A DNA stretch of 64,000 nucleotides. Origin: Prauserella halophila (lineage in GTDB: Bacteria; Actinomycetota; Actinomycetes; Mycobacteriales; Pseudonocardiaceae). The translations under genes were made by a program, and so were the position numbers. Positions 45,421 to 53,904 of this stretch are shown in pieces (the stretch's first letter is position 1; every line of letters starts with the position of its first letter). The notes under the pieces were generated by a model. The model was not told the DNA's origin and ran no database searches. It saw nothing but the letters and a program-made list of their open reading frames with translations. The stretch is taken from contig NZ_JAMTCQ010000013.1 in the NCBI RefSeq assembly GCF_024171895.1, forward strand, positions 271,111 to 335,110, given 5' to 3'.

Positions 45421-47061
45421 GTGTCATCGGCTATGAACGCAACGACGAGGGCATCGGCACCGATCGACGACTTCGACCTGCCGTGGGCTTCTTTCGCTGA
45501 GTTCTTCGCTTCGCAACACCATTCCAGGACGACCTACCTGGTCGAACTCGATCATGATGCGGGCACTCGGCGTGAATGGACCTACGAACAATGGCAGCGG
45601 TGGATCGACGGCGCGGCAGACACTCTGGCCGACCTCGGAGTGCAACAGGGCGAATGCGTGGCTGGCCTCTCCGGCAGCAGCGCGGACGCACTCAAACTCG
45701 CCTTCGCGTGCTGGGTGCGCGGAGCGTGCTACCTGCCGCTGAACCCCCACGAACCGGTGGAGCGGCTGTCATATGTCCTCAACGATGCGCAAGCGCGATT
45801 CGTGGTGCACACCGACGCATGGGCCGCCGATGCGAACCGGATCATCGCCGGAACAGTGGCTAGAACCGTCTCCAGCGCCTCGCTCGACCGCGGTTCACCT
45901 GCCGAGCACGACAAGCACCCGGGCGCCTCGCTCGACACTCCCGCCCTGCGGGTGTACACCAGCGGCACCACAGGAGCACCGAAAGGCGTGGTACTGACCA
46001 CGGCGAACCTGCTCACCGATTGCGACGCGCTGCACCGGGCCCTGGACTGGAAGCTGGGAACACGGCTACTTACCATCCTGCCCATCCACCACGTCAACGG
46101 TCTGGTCGTCTCCAGTCTGCAATCCTGGTACGGCGGGCACACCACCGTGCTGTGCGATCGGTTCCGCTCCGACCGGTTCTGGCAGGACGTCACCGCGGAG
46201 GGCATTGAAGCCTGCAGCATGGTCCCGTCGCTGCTTGAGTTCCTGCTCGCAGACGACACCGGGCCGGCACCGGATCACTTCCGGGAGGTGCTCTGCGGCG
46301 CGGGTCCGCTCATGTCCGACACGGTGGCCAACTTCGAGGAGCGCTTCGACGTACCGGTCCGGCACCTCTACGGGCTCTCCGAGACGACCGCGGTCGCCAC
46401 GCTCATGGATCGATCGCCGGAACCGTCGCGGCACACGTGGTACTCCGACCACGGTTTTCCCAGCATCGGCCCGGCAGTACCACACGTCGAGGTCGCCGTC
46501 CACGACCCCGACGGCAATACATGCCCCCCGGACCGGCGGGGCGAGCTCGTCATCCGCGGCGCCACAGTGATGTCCTGCTACGCAGGACGCACTGACGAGA
46601 CCGCCGAAGCACTGCGCGACGGCTGGTTCCACACCGGCGACGAGGGATTCTGGCTGCCCGCCCCGGACGGCACTCCGTACTTTTTCATCACGGGGCGACT
46701 TAAAGAGCTCATCATCCGGGGCGGAGTCAACATCTCACCGCTCTCGATCGACCAGGTGCTGACCTCCCACCCGGCGGTGCGCTTCGGCCTGGCCATCCCG
46801 TTCGAGAACCGCTACTACGGCGAGGAGGTCGCCGCCTACGTCGTTTGCGACGAGGAGGCCTCGGAGCAGGAGATCATCGAATACTGCGCCCAATGGCTCG
46901 ACTTCGCCTACCAGCCCAAGGTCGTCGTCTTCGGCGATGACGTGCCGTTCACCGCGACCGGCAAGGCAAAGCGGCTCGACCTCAAACAGCAGCTCAGCGA
47001 CGCCCTCGACACGTACCGCGACACCCAGTTCCGCAGGAACGGTAAGGACCCAAGCAGATAA
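45421..47061 (+). CDS. Acyl-CoA synthetase (AMP-forming)
   Basis: A 546-residue ANL-superfamily ligase that activates a carboxylic acid to its CoA thioester. The ATP motif is RVYTSGTTGAPKGVVLT near residue 185. RHLYGLSETTAVATLMDRSP (motif A5), GWFHTGDEGFWLP and the C-terminal catalytic Lys in FTATGKAKRLDLKQQ near 520 complete the set. GTG at 45421 is used; an ATG four codons later is possible. It precedes the nitrile hydratase genes by 60 bp, so it likely activates the acid released from nitrile by hydratase and amidase. Confidence 0.9.
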   Translation: MSSAMNATTRASAPIDDFDLPWASFAEFFASQHHSRTTYLVELDHDAGTRREWTYEQWQRWIDGAADTLADLGVQQGECVAGLSGSSADALKLAFACWVRGACYLPLNPHEPVERLSYVLNDAQARFVVHTDAWAADANRIIAGTVARTVSSASLDRGSPAEHDKHPGASLDTPALRVYTSGTTGAPKGVVLTTANLLTDCDALHRALDWKLGTRLLTILPIHHVNGLVVSSLQSWYGGHTTVLCDRFRSDRFWQDVTAEGIEACSMVPSLLEFLLADDTGPAPDHFREVLCGAGPLMSDTVANFEERFDVPVRHLYGLSETTAVATLMDRSPEPSRHTWYSDHGFPSIGPAVPHVEVAVHDPDGNTCPPDRRGELVIRGATVMSCYAGRTDETAEALRDGWFHTGDEGFWLPAPDGTPYFFITGRLKELIIRGGVNISPLSIDQVLTSHPAVRFGLAIPFENRYYGEEVAAYVVCDEEASEQEIIEYCAQWLDFAYQPKVVVFGDDVPFTATGKAKRLDLKQQLSDALDTYRDTQFRRNGKDPSR

Positions 47062-47120
47062 AAGGTCTCCGGCACGACAGATCGAGCAACCGATCGATCG
47101 GACCAGCGAAAGGCGGCAAT

Positions 47121-47801
47121 ATGGATGGCGTACACGACTTGGGAGGTCGGCAAGGGATCGGGGCCGTGCGCCCAGAGCCCGACGAACCGGTTTTTCACTC
47201 CGATTGGGAGCGCTCGGTGCTGACGATGTTCCCCGCCATGGCCATGGCGGGAGCGTTCAACCTCGATCAGTTCCGGGCCGCGATGGAACGGATCCCGGCT
47301 GCGGAGTACCTCGCCACCAGGTACTTCGAACACTGGATCCACTCGATGACCGAGCACGGCGTCCGGGCTGGGATCTTCGACCCACAGGACCTGGAGCGGC
47401 GGACCCGATACTACCAGCAGAACCCGCAGGAAGCCCCGCCGAAGAAGGCCAAGCCGGAGCAGGTCGACGCTTTGCGGCAGATGATCTCGAACGGTGACGA
47501 GTACCGACGGGAGGTGGAAGCGCCGCCGATTTTCGAGGTCGGTGACCAGGTCCGCGTCAAGCCCGGAGCCTCGACCACACATACCCGCCGCGCTGGCTAT
47601 GTGCGCGGGAAGGCCGGCGAGATCGTGGGCGTGCACGGCGCTTACGTCTTTCCCGACACGAACGCGATCGGCGGGGGTGACTGCCCGGAACACCTCTACA
47701 CTGTGCGCTTCACTGGTGCGGAGCTGTGGGGCGATGAGCCGAACGCGGCGAATACGATCGTCCATATCGACCAGTGGGAGCCCTACCTCACCACGGCGTG
47801 A
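47121..47801 (+). CDS. Nitrile hydratase beta subunit
   Basis: A 226-residue nitrile hydratase beta subunit. The N-terminal MDGVHDLGGRQGIGAVRPEP is the family hallmark. FEHWIHSMTEHGVRAGI and the C-terminal SH3-like barrel (FEVGDQVRVKPGAS, HTRRAGYVRGKAGEIVGVHG) follow. The beta-before-alpha order is typical of cobalt-type enzymes. With the alpha subunit it hydrates nitriles to amides in the cytosol. ATG at 47121 has a GAAAGG ribosome site. Confidence 0.95.
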   Translation: MDGVHDLGGRQGIGAVRPEPDEPVFHSDWERSVLTMFPAMAMAGAFNLDQFRAAMERIPAAEYLATRYFEHWIHSMTEHGVRAGIFDPQDLERRTRYYQQNPQEAPPKKAKPEQVDALRQMISNGDEYRREVEAPPIFEVGDQVRVKPGASTTHTRRAGYVRGKAGEIVGVHGAYVFPDTNAIGGGDCPEHLYTVRFTGAELWGDEPNAANTIVHIDQWEPYLTTA

Positions 47802-47845
47802 GCCGCATTCCCGACTGAACCACTGCGCAGAAGGAAAGCTTGCTG

Positions 47846-48475
47846 ATGAGTCTCGAACATGACATCCACCCGAGCCCGGGAATTGTCCCGCGCAGCGACG
47901 AGGAGATCGCCGCGCGGGTGAAGGCGATGGAGGCCATCCTCGTCGAGAAGGGTCTGATCGGCTCGGACGCCATCGACTACATGTCCTCGGTGTACGAGCA
48001 CGAGGTCGGACCGCAGCTCGGCGCCAAGATCGCCGCGCGCGCCTGGACAGATCCGGAGTTCAAGCAGCGCCTGCTCGTCGATGCCACCTCCGCCTGCGTA
48101 GAAATGGGCGTCGGGGGAATGCAGGGCGAGGAGATGCGCGTGCTGGAGAACACCGACTCCGTGCGCAACATGGTTGTCTGCACGCTGTGCTCCTGCTATC
48201 CGTGGCCGGTGCTCGGGCTGCCGCCCAACTGGTACAAGTACCCGGCCTACCGGGCTCGCGCGGTCCGGGACCCGCGCGGCGTGATGGCCGAGTTCGGGCT
48301 GCATGTTGGCGACGACATCGAGATCCGCATCTGGGACTCCAGCGCCGAGCTGCGCTACTGGGTGCTCCCGCAGCGGCCTGGCGGCACCGACGGGTTCACC
48401 GAGGAGCAGCTGGCCGCGCTAGTAACCCGCGACTCACTCATCGGCGTCGCCGACCCTCTAACCCCGGAGAACTGA
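47846..48475 (+). CDS. Nitrile hydratase alpha subunit, cobalt type
   Basis: A 209-residue alpha subunit holding the metal site. The claw motif [18 protein letters not shown] near residue 112 has Thr between the first two Cys, the pattern of cobalt (not iron) nitrile hydratases. Two of its Cys are normally oxidised to sulfenic/sulfinic acid. ATG at 47846 follows AAGGAAAG; an upstream TTG is less likely. The next gene, 3 bp on, is the accessory protein needed for metal loading. Confidence 0.95.
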   Translation: MSLEHDIHPSPGIVPRSDEEIAARVKAMEAILVEKGLIGSDAIDYMSSVYEHEVGPQLGAKIAARAWTDPEFKQRLLVDATSACVEMGVGGMQGEEMRVLENTDSVRNMVVCTLCSCYPWPVLGLPPNWYKYPAYRARAVRDPRGVMAEFGLHVGDDIEIRIWDSSAELRYWVLPQRPGGTDGFTEEQLAALVTRDSLIGVADPLTPEN

Positions 48476-48478
48476 CTC

Positions 48479-48910
48479 ATGCAGAGCATCAACGAACGAC
48501 CCTCGGATGATACAAAATCCAAACTGAAATCTCTTGTCGACGTGCTGCCCTTCAGCGAGCGGATCCCCCGGCGCTCCGACGACGTGGCCTTCGACAAGGC
48601 ATGGGAAATCCGCGCCTTCAGCATGACGGTGGCGCTGCACGAGAAACTCGGATTTCCGTGGGAAGATTTCCAGCAGGAACTCATCGCCGCGATCCATGTC
48701 TGGGAGAGTCGGCAGAGCGACCTGTCGGAATGGAGCTACTACGAGCGGTGGATGGCTGCGCTCGAAGAGCTCGCGCGGACGAAGGGCTGGGTCTCCACAC
48801 CTGAGCTGGATAAGCGCACCGACGAGATCCTTGCACAGCCGCGCAACGCCCACCACCAGCAACCCTTACGCGAACCCGTCACCGTCGTCTCCGCGGAGGG
48901 CAAAGCATGA
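48479..48910 (+). CDS. Nitrile hydratase accessory/activator protein
   Basis: A 143-residue protein resembling the beta-subunit N-terminal domain, as in P14K/NhlE-type cobalt chaperones: FDKAWEIRAFSMTVALHEKL, GFPWEDFQQELIAAIHVWES and SYYERWMAALEELARTKG. Such proteins exchange the alpha subunit to deliver cobalt and promote Cys oxidation. The start ATG is 3 bp after the alpha stop and the stop overlaps the next gene (ATGA). The tail (about 115-143) is unstructured. Confidence 0.88.
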   Translation: MQSINERPSDDTKSKLKSLVDVLPFSERIPRRSDDVAFDKAWEIRAFSMTVALHEKLGFPWEDFQQELIAAIHVWESRQSDLSEWSYYERWMAALEELARTKGWVSTPELDKRTDEILAQPRNAHHQQPLREPVTVVSAEGKA

Positions 48911-49140
48911 GCGCGACGGAACCGCCACTCACGCCCGCATCGGTCCGCGCAGCGGCCGCTCTGGCCGGGCTGCCGCTAAGCGTGGACCGCGCGGACGCGA
49001 TCACCAATGTGTTGAACGAATGGCTGCCCGGATCGCACGCGCTCAACGCGCGAATGCGGGCAGCGGAGCTGGACGAGGTCATGCCAGTTACCCCGTTCGC
49101 GGCTCCACAGACGAACCAGGCGGAGCCCGCTGATGACTGA
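48907..49140 (+). CDS. Small AtzG/GatC-like amidase partner (DUF4089-like)
   Basis: A 77-residue protein with TPASVRAAAALAGLPLSVDR, ADAITNVLNEWLPGSHALNA and ELDEVMPVTPF. This resembles the short DUF4089/AtzG and GatC-like proteins that bind amidase-signature enzymes. It is coupled to both neighbours: ATGA overlap upstream and 8-bp overlap with the amidase. It most likely forms a heterocomplex with that amidase. The family assignment rests on pattern and context. Confidence 0.65.
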   Translation: MSATEPPLTPASVRAAAALAGLPLSVDRADAITNVLNEWLPGSHALNARMRAAELDEVMPVTPFAAPQTNQAEPADD

Positions 49141-50557
49141 CGACCAACTTCTTGATTTGACGCTGACCGAGGCAGCCGACCGCGTAGCTCGGCGGAAGGT
49201 CTCACCGGTCGAGCTAGTGCAGGCCGCCCTGCAGCGGACCGAGCGCATTGCAGAGACGAACGCGTTCATCTCGGTGCTGGCCGAGGAGGCACTGACCGTG
49301 GCCAAAGCCAGCGAAGCGATGATCAACGCAGGTCACCGGCTCGGCCCACTGCACGGCGTGCCGGTGGTACTCAAGGACAACATCGACGTCAGCGACCAGC
49401 TCACCACCGCGGGTAGCAAGGTACTCGCCGATCGACGCCCGGTCGGGGATGCCACCGTCGCAGCGAAGCTGCGCTCCGCCGGAGCGATCCTGCTCGGCAA
49501 GACGAACATGCATGAGTTCGCCTGGGGCGCAACCTCGGCGAATCCGCAATACGGGTTCGTTAAGAACCCCTGGGATACCAGCAGAATGCCAGGAGGATCC
49601 AGTGGCGGCTCCGGCGTGGCGGTGTCCGCTCGGGCCAGCTTCGGTGCGCTGGGTACGGACACCGGCGGATCGGTTCGGTTGCCTTCCGCGCTCAACGGCA
49701 TCACCGGACTGCGCCCGACCATCGGCCGGGTCAGCAACGCCGGGGTAGTCCCGCTGGCCTGGACGATGGACACTGTGGGGCCGATGGCGCGCACCGCGGC
49801 CGACTGCGCAGCACTGCTCGATGCCATCGCCGGCTACGACCCAGCCGACGCGGGCTCGGTCGACCGGCCGACAGCGGACTACTCCCGCAACCTGGATGCC
49901 GGCGCGGACGGGCTGCGCATCGGCGTGATCGACGGGTACTCGCTGCACCACCTGCAACCGCAGGTCGACAAGGCGGTGCGGCAAGCTCTGGAAGTGTTCA
50001 CCTCCGCCGGGGCGCAGACACTCGGTGTCCAGGTCGACGACCTCGAGGGCAACATCTCCGCGCAACTCACCGTCGAAGCCGCCGAACCGAGCACCTACCA
50101 CCAGCGGTGGTTGCGCGAGCGTCCGGACGACTACGGCGACGACGTTCGCACGCTGTTGGAAGCCGGAGAGCTGCTACCGGCCACGCATTACCTGCAGGCG
50201 CAGCGGTACCGCACGCTGTTACGCAGACAGACGCTGGCTGCGCTGGAGAAAGCCGATGTGCTGGCGTGCCCCACGTTGCCGTTCACCGCCACGCCACTCG
50301 GTGACGCCACCGTGGAGATCGAACTGGACAAGCCCGAGGACATGCTCTCGACGATCATGCAGTTCACCGGGCTCCCGTCGTTGACCGGGTTGCCGGCCAT
50401 CAGCGTGCCGTGCGGATTCGACGAGGCCGGGTTACCGATCGGCATGCAGCTCATCGGGCGTCCGTTCGAGGAAGGCGTGCTGCTACGAGCCGCGGCGGCC
50501 TTTCAACAGCTCACCGACCACCACCTGCAGGTACCAGACCTGGTGCGCGCGAGCTGA
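49133..50557 (+). CDS. Amidase-signature family amidase
   Basis: A 474-residue amidase-signature enzyme. The catalytic triad is visible: Lys81 in HGVPVVLKDNIDV, cis-Ser156 in MPGGSSGGSG and nucleophile Ser180 in GALGTDTGGSVRLPSALNG. The C-terminal FTGLPSLTGLPAISVPCGFD loop is typical. ATG at 49133 overlaps the small partner gene. It should hydrolyse the amide made by nitrile hydratase to the acid and ammonia for the acyl-CoA ligase. It is the last gene of the plus-strand operon, ending 7 bp before the inverted repeat. Confidence 0.92.
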   Translation: MTDDQLLDLTLTEAADRVARRKVSPVELVQAALQRTERIAETNAFISVLAEEALTVAKASEAMINAGHRLGPLHGVPVVLKDNIDVSDQLTTAGSKVLADRRPVGDATVAAKLRSAGAILLGKTNMHEFAWGATSANPQYGFVKNPWDTSRMPGGSSGGSGVAVSARASFGALGTDTGGSVRLPSALNGITGLRPTIGRVSNAGVVPLAWTMDTVGPMARTAADCAALLDAIAGYDPADAGSVDRPTADYSRNLDAGADGLRIGVIDGYSLHHLQPQVDKAVRQALEVFTSAGAQTLGVQVDDLEGNISAQLTVEAAEPSTYHQRWLRERPDDYGDDVRTLLEAGELLPATHYLQAQRYRTLLRRQTLAALEKADVLACPTLPFTATPLGDATVEIELDKPEDMLSTIMQFTGLPSLTGLPAISVPCGFDEAGLPIGMQLIGRPFEEGVLLRAAAAFQQLTDHHLQVPDLVRAS

Positions 50558-50563
50558 ATTCCG

Positions 50564-50662
50564 GGGGCGCGAGGAAAATTCGAATGAAAAGTGGCGGTTG
50601 TACTGTCCGTGACTACCGCAGATAATCACCAACTATCTGCGGTACCTGCCCACAGCCTTCAG
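50564..50662 (-). repeat. 99-bp inverted repeat, right copy
   Basis: Inverted copy of 33172-33270 with two mismatches. The hairpin arms lie at 50614-50624 and 50634-50644. On the minus strand this copy starts within the last codons of the helicase remnant (LLKAVGRYRR-stop) and the hairpin follows at the stop codon, so it looks like that gene's native terminator. It begins 7 bp after the amidase stop. Confidence 0.9.
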
Positions 50663-51353
50663 CAGCCCCGTTCGCGTGGGTACACCCTCTGCGTTGAGGT
50701 GCTTGCGCACCGTTTCGAAGACCGAGTCAGGCAGCGCGAACGCGAGCAAACGCCGAGCTCGAGTAGTTGCGACATATAAGGCGCGGAGGTTCTCCGCGAC
50801 TTCTGGCGGGTGGTCACCGCTGGTCCACGCACCGACAACTGCCGCGGTGCGGTTGTCGTCGGGAATGACGACGAGCACGGCATCGGCTTGTTCGCCCTTA
50901 ACCTGGTGGATTACCGAGGACCGGATGTCACTGCCTGCCCCTGCGGTGACCGCGGCCACCTTTCGCGGGGATCTACCTCTTGTGGGTCTGCCAGCCGCGA
51001 GATGGCCGCTCTTATCTGCACGCTTAAGGCCCGGCGTGGGTGGGTGCTGTTTGAGAGTTACGTTCGCTTCAACGCACCACTGATCGAAGGTCCCTTGATC
51101 GACGTCGGGAAGCGCACGGCCGATGCGGGCGGCCATCCGTCGGAATTCGAAGCGGTCCAGACCGTGTCTCTCACAGAGCGCATCGGTCGTGACGCCGTCG
51201 GTATTGCTGTACCAATAGGTCACAAGTGCGCGTTCAAGGATGTCGTAGGCGGCATCGCGAACCCGTTGCGGCTGAGGGGCAGCCAGTACCGCGGCAGCCC
51301 AGGCGACTCGAGCAGCGGCGGGACTGGCAGGAGGATGGATCGAACCCCACCTC
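50633..51353 (-). pseudogene. UvrD/Rep-type helicase C-terminal remnant
   Basis: About 240 codons encode the 2A-domain end of a superfamily 1 helicase. Motif V is visible as SSVIHQVKGEQADAVLVVIP and motif VI as AENLRALYVATTRARRLLAF. The preceding ALCERHGLDRFEFRRMAARI region resembles spacer domains. Walker A/B and motifs I-IV are missing: at about 51353 the sequence switches to the truncated integrase 2. Only the 3' part survived, and its last codons belong to the 99-bp repeat. Possible origins are a phage/ICE helicase or an anti-phage helicase. Confidence 0.7.
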
Positions 51354-52078
51354 TCATCACCAGCCACACCAATGTGCCCCACTCCTCGTCGAGCTCGAAC
51401 GCCTTCTCCACGAGCTTGGCCGCCTCATCCGGTGACGGCGGATCCGGCCGGGGAGCAGGCTGGCGCGGACGTTGTGCGACCTTGGCGGGACTCGAGTCGA
51501 TCCACTCCCACCGCACCGCGGCGTTCAGCACACCACTGATGATCGCGTGAATCTGCCGCACCGACGCCTGAGCCATCGGCCGGCATTCGGGGGGGCTTGC
51601 ACTTGGATTTCTTACAGTCGTGCTCGTCGCCGGTCTTGTGTTCGATGTAGGGCAGACCGTCACAGCGGCGCCGGCACCGACGCAGTTCCCCGTACAGCGT
51701 CTCCAGGTTCCGCGCGCTCAGCTTGTTCACCGGCATCTCGCCGAGCGCGGGACGGATCGTGCGCTCGATGTAGCCCACGTACGCATGCCGGGTCGTCGGC
51801 TCGATGTCGCTACTGCGCAACCACTCGTCGATGGCATACGAGAACGAGACGTTCGTACTCGGCACCCGCTGCTTGTCGACCTGCGACTGCAGCTTGGTCA
51901 TCACCTTGTCCGCACGCCGGTAGGCCGCCTTGTCCGTACCCGGGACGGTCTCCGACAGGTAGATCTCCTTACCGGTCACCGGATCGACGCCCGAGTACAC
52001 GCGCACCTGCAACGAGCCGCCGCGGCGCCGGATATTGCCGCGACCTCGCCGGTCACTGCCGTTCTCAACCCCAGCCAT
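51354..52078 (-). pseudogene. Tyrosine integrase 2, frameshifted and 3'-truncated
   Basis: It begins at ATG 52078 (MAGVENGSDRRGRGNIRRRG), has the arm-binding and core-binding domains (FSYAIDEWLRSSDIEPTTRH, YVGYIERTIRPALGEMPVNK) and a Cys-rich insert CRRRCDGLPYIEHKTGDEHD. A run of seven Gs (51589-51595 on the plus strand) shifts the frame; the proper continuation ECRPMAQASVRQIHAIISGV is in the next frame. The protein then stops being homologous after EWGTLVWLVM, so the catalytic R-H-R-H-Y domain is lost at the junction with the helicase remnant. It is adjacent to the right attachment repeat. Confidence 0.87.
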
Positions 52079-52176
52079 GAGTCCAGAGTCCGCCGACCTC
52101 CGGCACCGGTCAAGAACTCGGCCATGGACAAAGCCATGGACAAACGATCTTGACCTCGCGCACTGAGTCGTGAACA

Positions 52177-52233
52177 TGCAGGTCACAAGGGTGGGCCGGG
52201 TCGGACTTGAACCGACGGCCAAAGGATTATGAG
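52177..52233. repeat. Right attachment-site direct repeat
   Basis: Identical over 57 bp to 29053-29109. It overlaps the 3' 42 nt of the intact tRNA-Met gene up to the anticodon loop. It lies 99 bp upstream of the integrase 2 start. Confidence 0.88.
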
Positions 52234-52265
52234 TCCTCTGCTCTAACCAACTGAGCTACCGGCCC
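52192..52265 (-). tRNA. tRNA-Met (CAU)
   Basis: On the minus strand the sequence folds as a 74-nt cloverleaf. The acceptor stem GGGCCGG pairs with CCGGCCC, the D arm is GCTCAGTTGGTTAGAGC, and the anticodon loop CTCATAA has anticodon CAU. The T arm is GTCGGTTCAAGTCCGAC. CCA is not encoded (ACC follows). Elongator rather than initiator is inferred from paired acceptor ends; a CAU tRNA-Ile2 is a possible alternative. It is the integration target of the island to its left. Confidence 0.9.
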
Positions 52266-52339
52266 CCACGCCGTTACCGGCGCAGGCTGCACTATATCCG
52301 TCCCGTTCCGGCCACGATGCAGCGGCGATACTGGTCCAC

Positions 52340-52660
52340 ATGACCGACTCCACCAACGCGCGTGCGCCGCGCCTCGAGATCGAATACTGCACCCGGTGCC
52401 GCTGGGTGATGCGCGCCGGATGGACCGCCCAAGAACTCCTGACGACCTTCACGACATCGCTGGGCGAAGTCGCACTCGTCCCGGGCACCGGCGGCGTGTT
52501 CGACGTCCGCCTGGACGGCCGGACGCTGTGGTCACGCCGGGTCGACGGCGGTTTCCCGGAATTGTCGGCCCTCAAGCGTATGGTCCGCGACATCGTCGAC
52601 ACCGCCCGCGACCTGGGGCATTCCGACCACTCGACAGGCGAGGACCGGCGAGGGGACTGA
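52340..52660 (+). CDS. SelT/SelW/SelH-family (Rdx) protein
   Basis: A 106-residue thioredoxin-like Rdx protein. The redox motif is IEYCTRCRWVMRAGW with Cys17 and Cys20; a normal TGC codon replaces the selenocysteine of eukaryotic relatives. GTGGVFDVRLDGRTLWSRR and GGFPELSALKRMVRDIV complete the domain. The function in bacteria is not established. It is the first gene right of the tRNA, which suggests the island ends at the tRNA. Confidence 0.82.
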   Translation: MTDSTNARAPRLEIEYCTRCRWVMRAGWTAQELLTTFTTSLGEVALVPGTGGVFDVRLDGRTLWSRRVDGGFPELSALKRMVRDIVDTARDLGHSDHSTGEDRRGD

Positions 52661-52788
52661 CGACTGTTCGCCCGAACCCGTGCTTGTCCGGCACCGGACG
52701 ATGATCTTGCTTCACAGATGCACGGTTGTTTTTGACAAGTGACTCCGGTTACAGTTCCCCCATCCACGACTCGAGAAGGGGACTCGGA

Positions 52789-53904
52789 ATGACCGGCGTA
52801 CGCGTACTCGTGGGCACCCGCAAAGGCGCCTTCATCCTGACCGCCGACGGCACACGCCGTGACTGGCACGTCGAAGGCCCACTCTTCGGGGGCTGGGAGA
52901 TGTACCACCTGGCGGGCTCGCCGCAGAACACCGACCGCATCTATGCGTCGGCCTCGCTCGGCTGGTTCGGCCAGCAGATCCATCGCAGCGACGACGGTGG
53001 CTCGACCTGGACGCCGGTGGGCAATCACTTCACCTACGACGGAGACGTCGGCACCCACCAGTGGTTCGACGGCTCGCAACGCCCCTGGGAGTTCACGCGC
53101 GCCTGGCACCTCGAACCGTCACTGTCCGACCCGGACACCGTGTACGCAGGCGTCGAGGATGCAGCCCTCTTCCGTTCGGTCGACGGCGGGCAGACCTGGC
53201 ACGAACTCCGCGGACTCCGCTGCCACGAATCCGGCCCCGACTGGCAGCCGGGCGCAGGCGGCATGTGCCTCCACACCATCATCCAGGACCCACGTGACGC
53301 CGACCGCCTGCACGTCGCGATCTCCGCAGCCGGCGTCTTCCGCACCGCCGACGGCGGCAAGACCTGGCAGCCCGCGAACCGCGGCCTGCAATCCGGCCAG
53401 ATTCCGCAACCCGAGGCGGAGGTCGGCCACTGCGTCCACAACCTCGCCCGCCACCCGCAGCGGCCCGACACCCTCTACATGCAGAAGCACTGGGACGTCA
53501 TGCGCAGCGACGACGACGGCGCCAGCTGGTACGACATCGGCGACGGGCTGCCCACCGACTTCGGCTTCCCCATCGACGTCCACGCCCACGACCCCGACAC
53601 CGTCTACGTCGTGCCCATCACCAGCGACGAACAGCACTTCCCCCTCGACGGCAAGCTGCGGGTGTACCGCAGTCGCACCGGCGGCGGCGACTGGGAACCG
53701 CTCACCCGGGGCCTGCCGCAGGAGCACTGCTACGTCAACGTGCTGCGCGACGCCATGGCCGTCGACAACCTCGACGACTGCGGCATCTACTTCGGCACCA
53801 CCGGCGGCCAGGTGTACGCCTCCCCCGACGCCGGTGACACCTGGGCACCCGTCGTGCGCGACCTGCCGTCCGTCCTGTCCGTGGAAGTGCAGACCCTGCC
53901 TTGA
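52789..53904 (+). CDS. BNR/Asp-box repeat protein (sialidase-like beta-propeller)
   Basis: A 371-residue beta-propeller. Five Asp-box repeats can be read: [32 protein letters not shown] and SPDAGDTW. There is no signal peptide, so it is probably cytosolic. ATG at 52789 follows AGAAGGGG; an upstream in-frame start at 52726 is less likely. Its stop overlaps the start of a MoaD-like gene (TTGA), and this pair is commonly found together in actinobacteria. Enzymatic function is unknown; catalytic sialidase residues are not evident. Confidence 0.85.
   Translation: MTGVRVLVGTRKGAFILTADGTRRDWHVEGPLFGGWEMYHLAGSPQNTDRIYASASLGWFGQQIHRSDDGGSTWTPVGNHFTYDGDVGTHQWFDGSQRPWEFTRAWHLEPSLSDPDTVYAGVEDAALFRSVDGGQTWHELRGLRCHESGPDWQPGAGGMCLHTIIQDPRDADRLHVAISAAGVFRTADGGKTWQPANRGLQSGQIPQPEAEVGHCVHNLARHPQRPDTLYMQKHWDVMRSDDDGASWYDIGDGLPTDFGFPIDVHAHDPDTVYVVPITSDEQHFPLDGKLRVYRSRTGGGDWEPLTRGLPQEHCYVNVLRDAMAVDNLDDCGIYFGTTGGQVYASPDAGDTWAPVVRDLPSVLSVEVQTLP

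Noticed and set aside
52340..52660. SelW-like protein as a selenoprotein
   Set aside because: Both redox positions are encoded by Cys codons (YCTRC), with no in-frame TGA.
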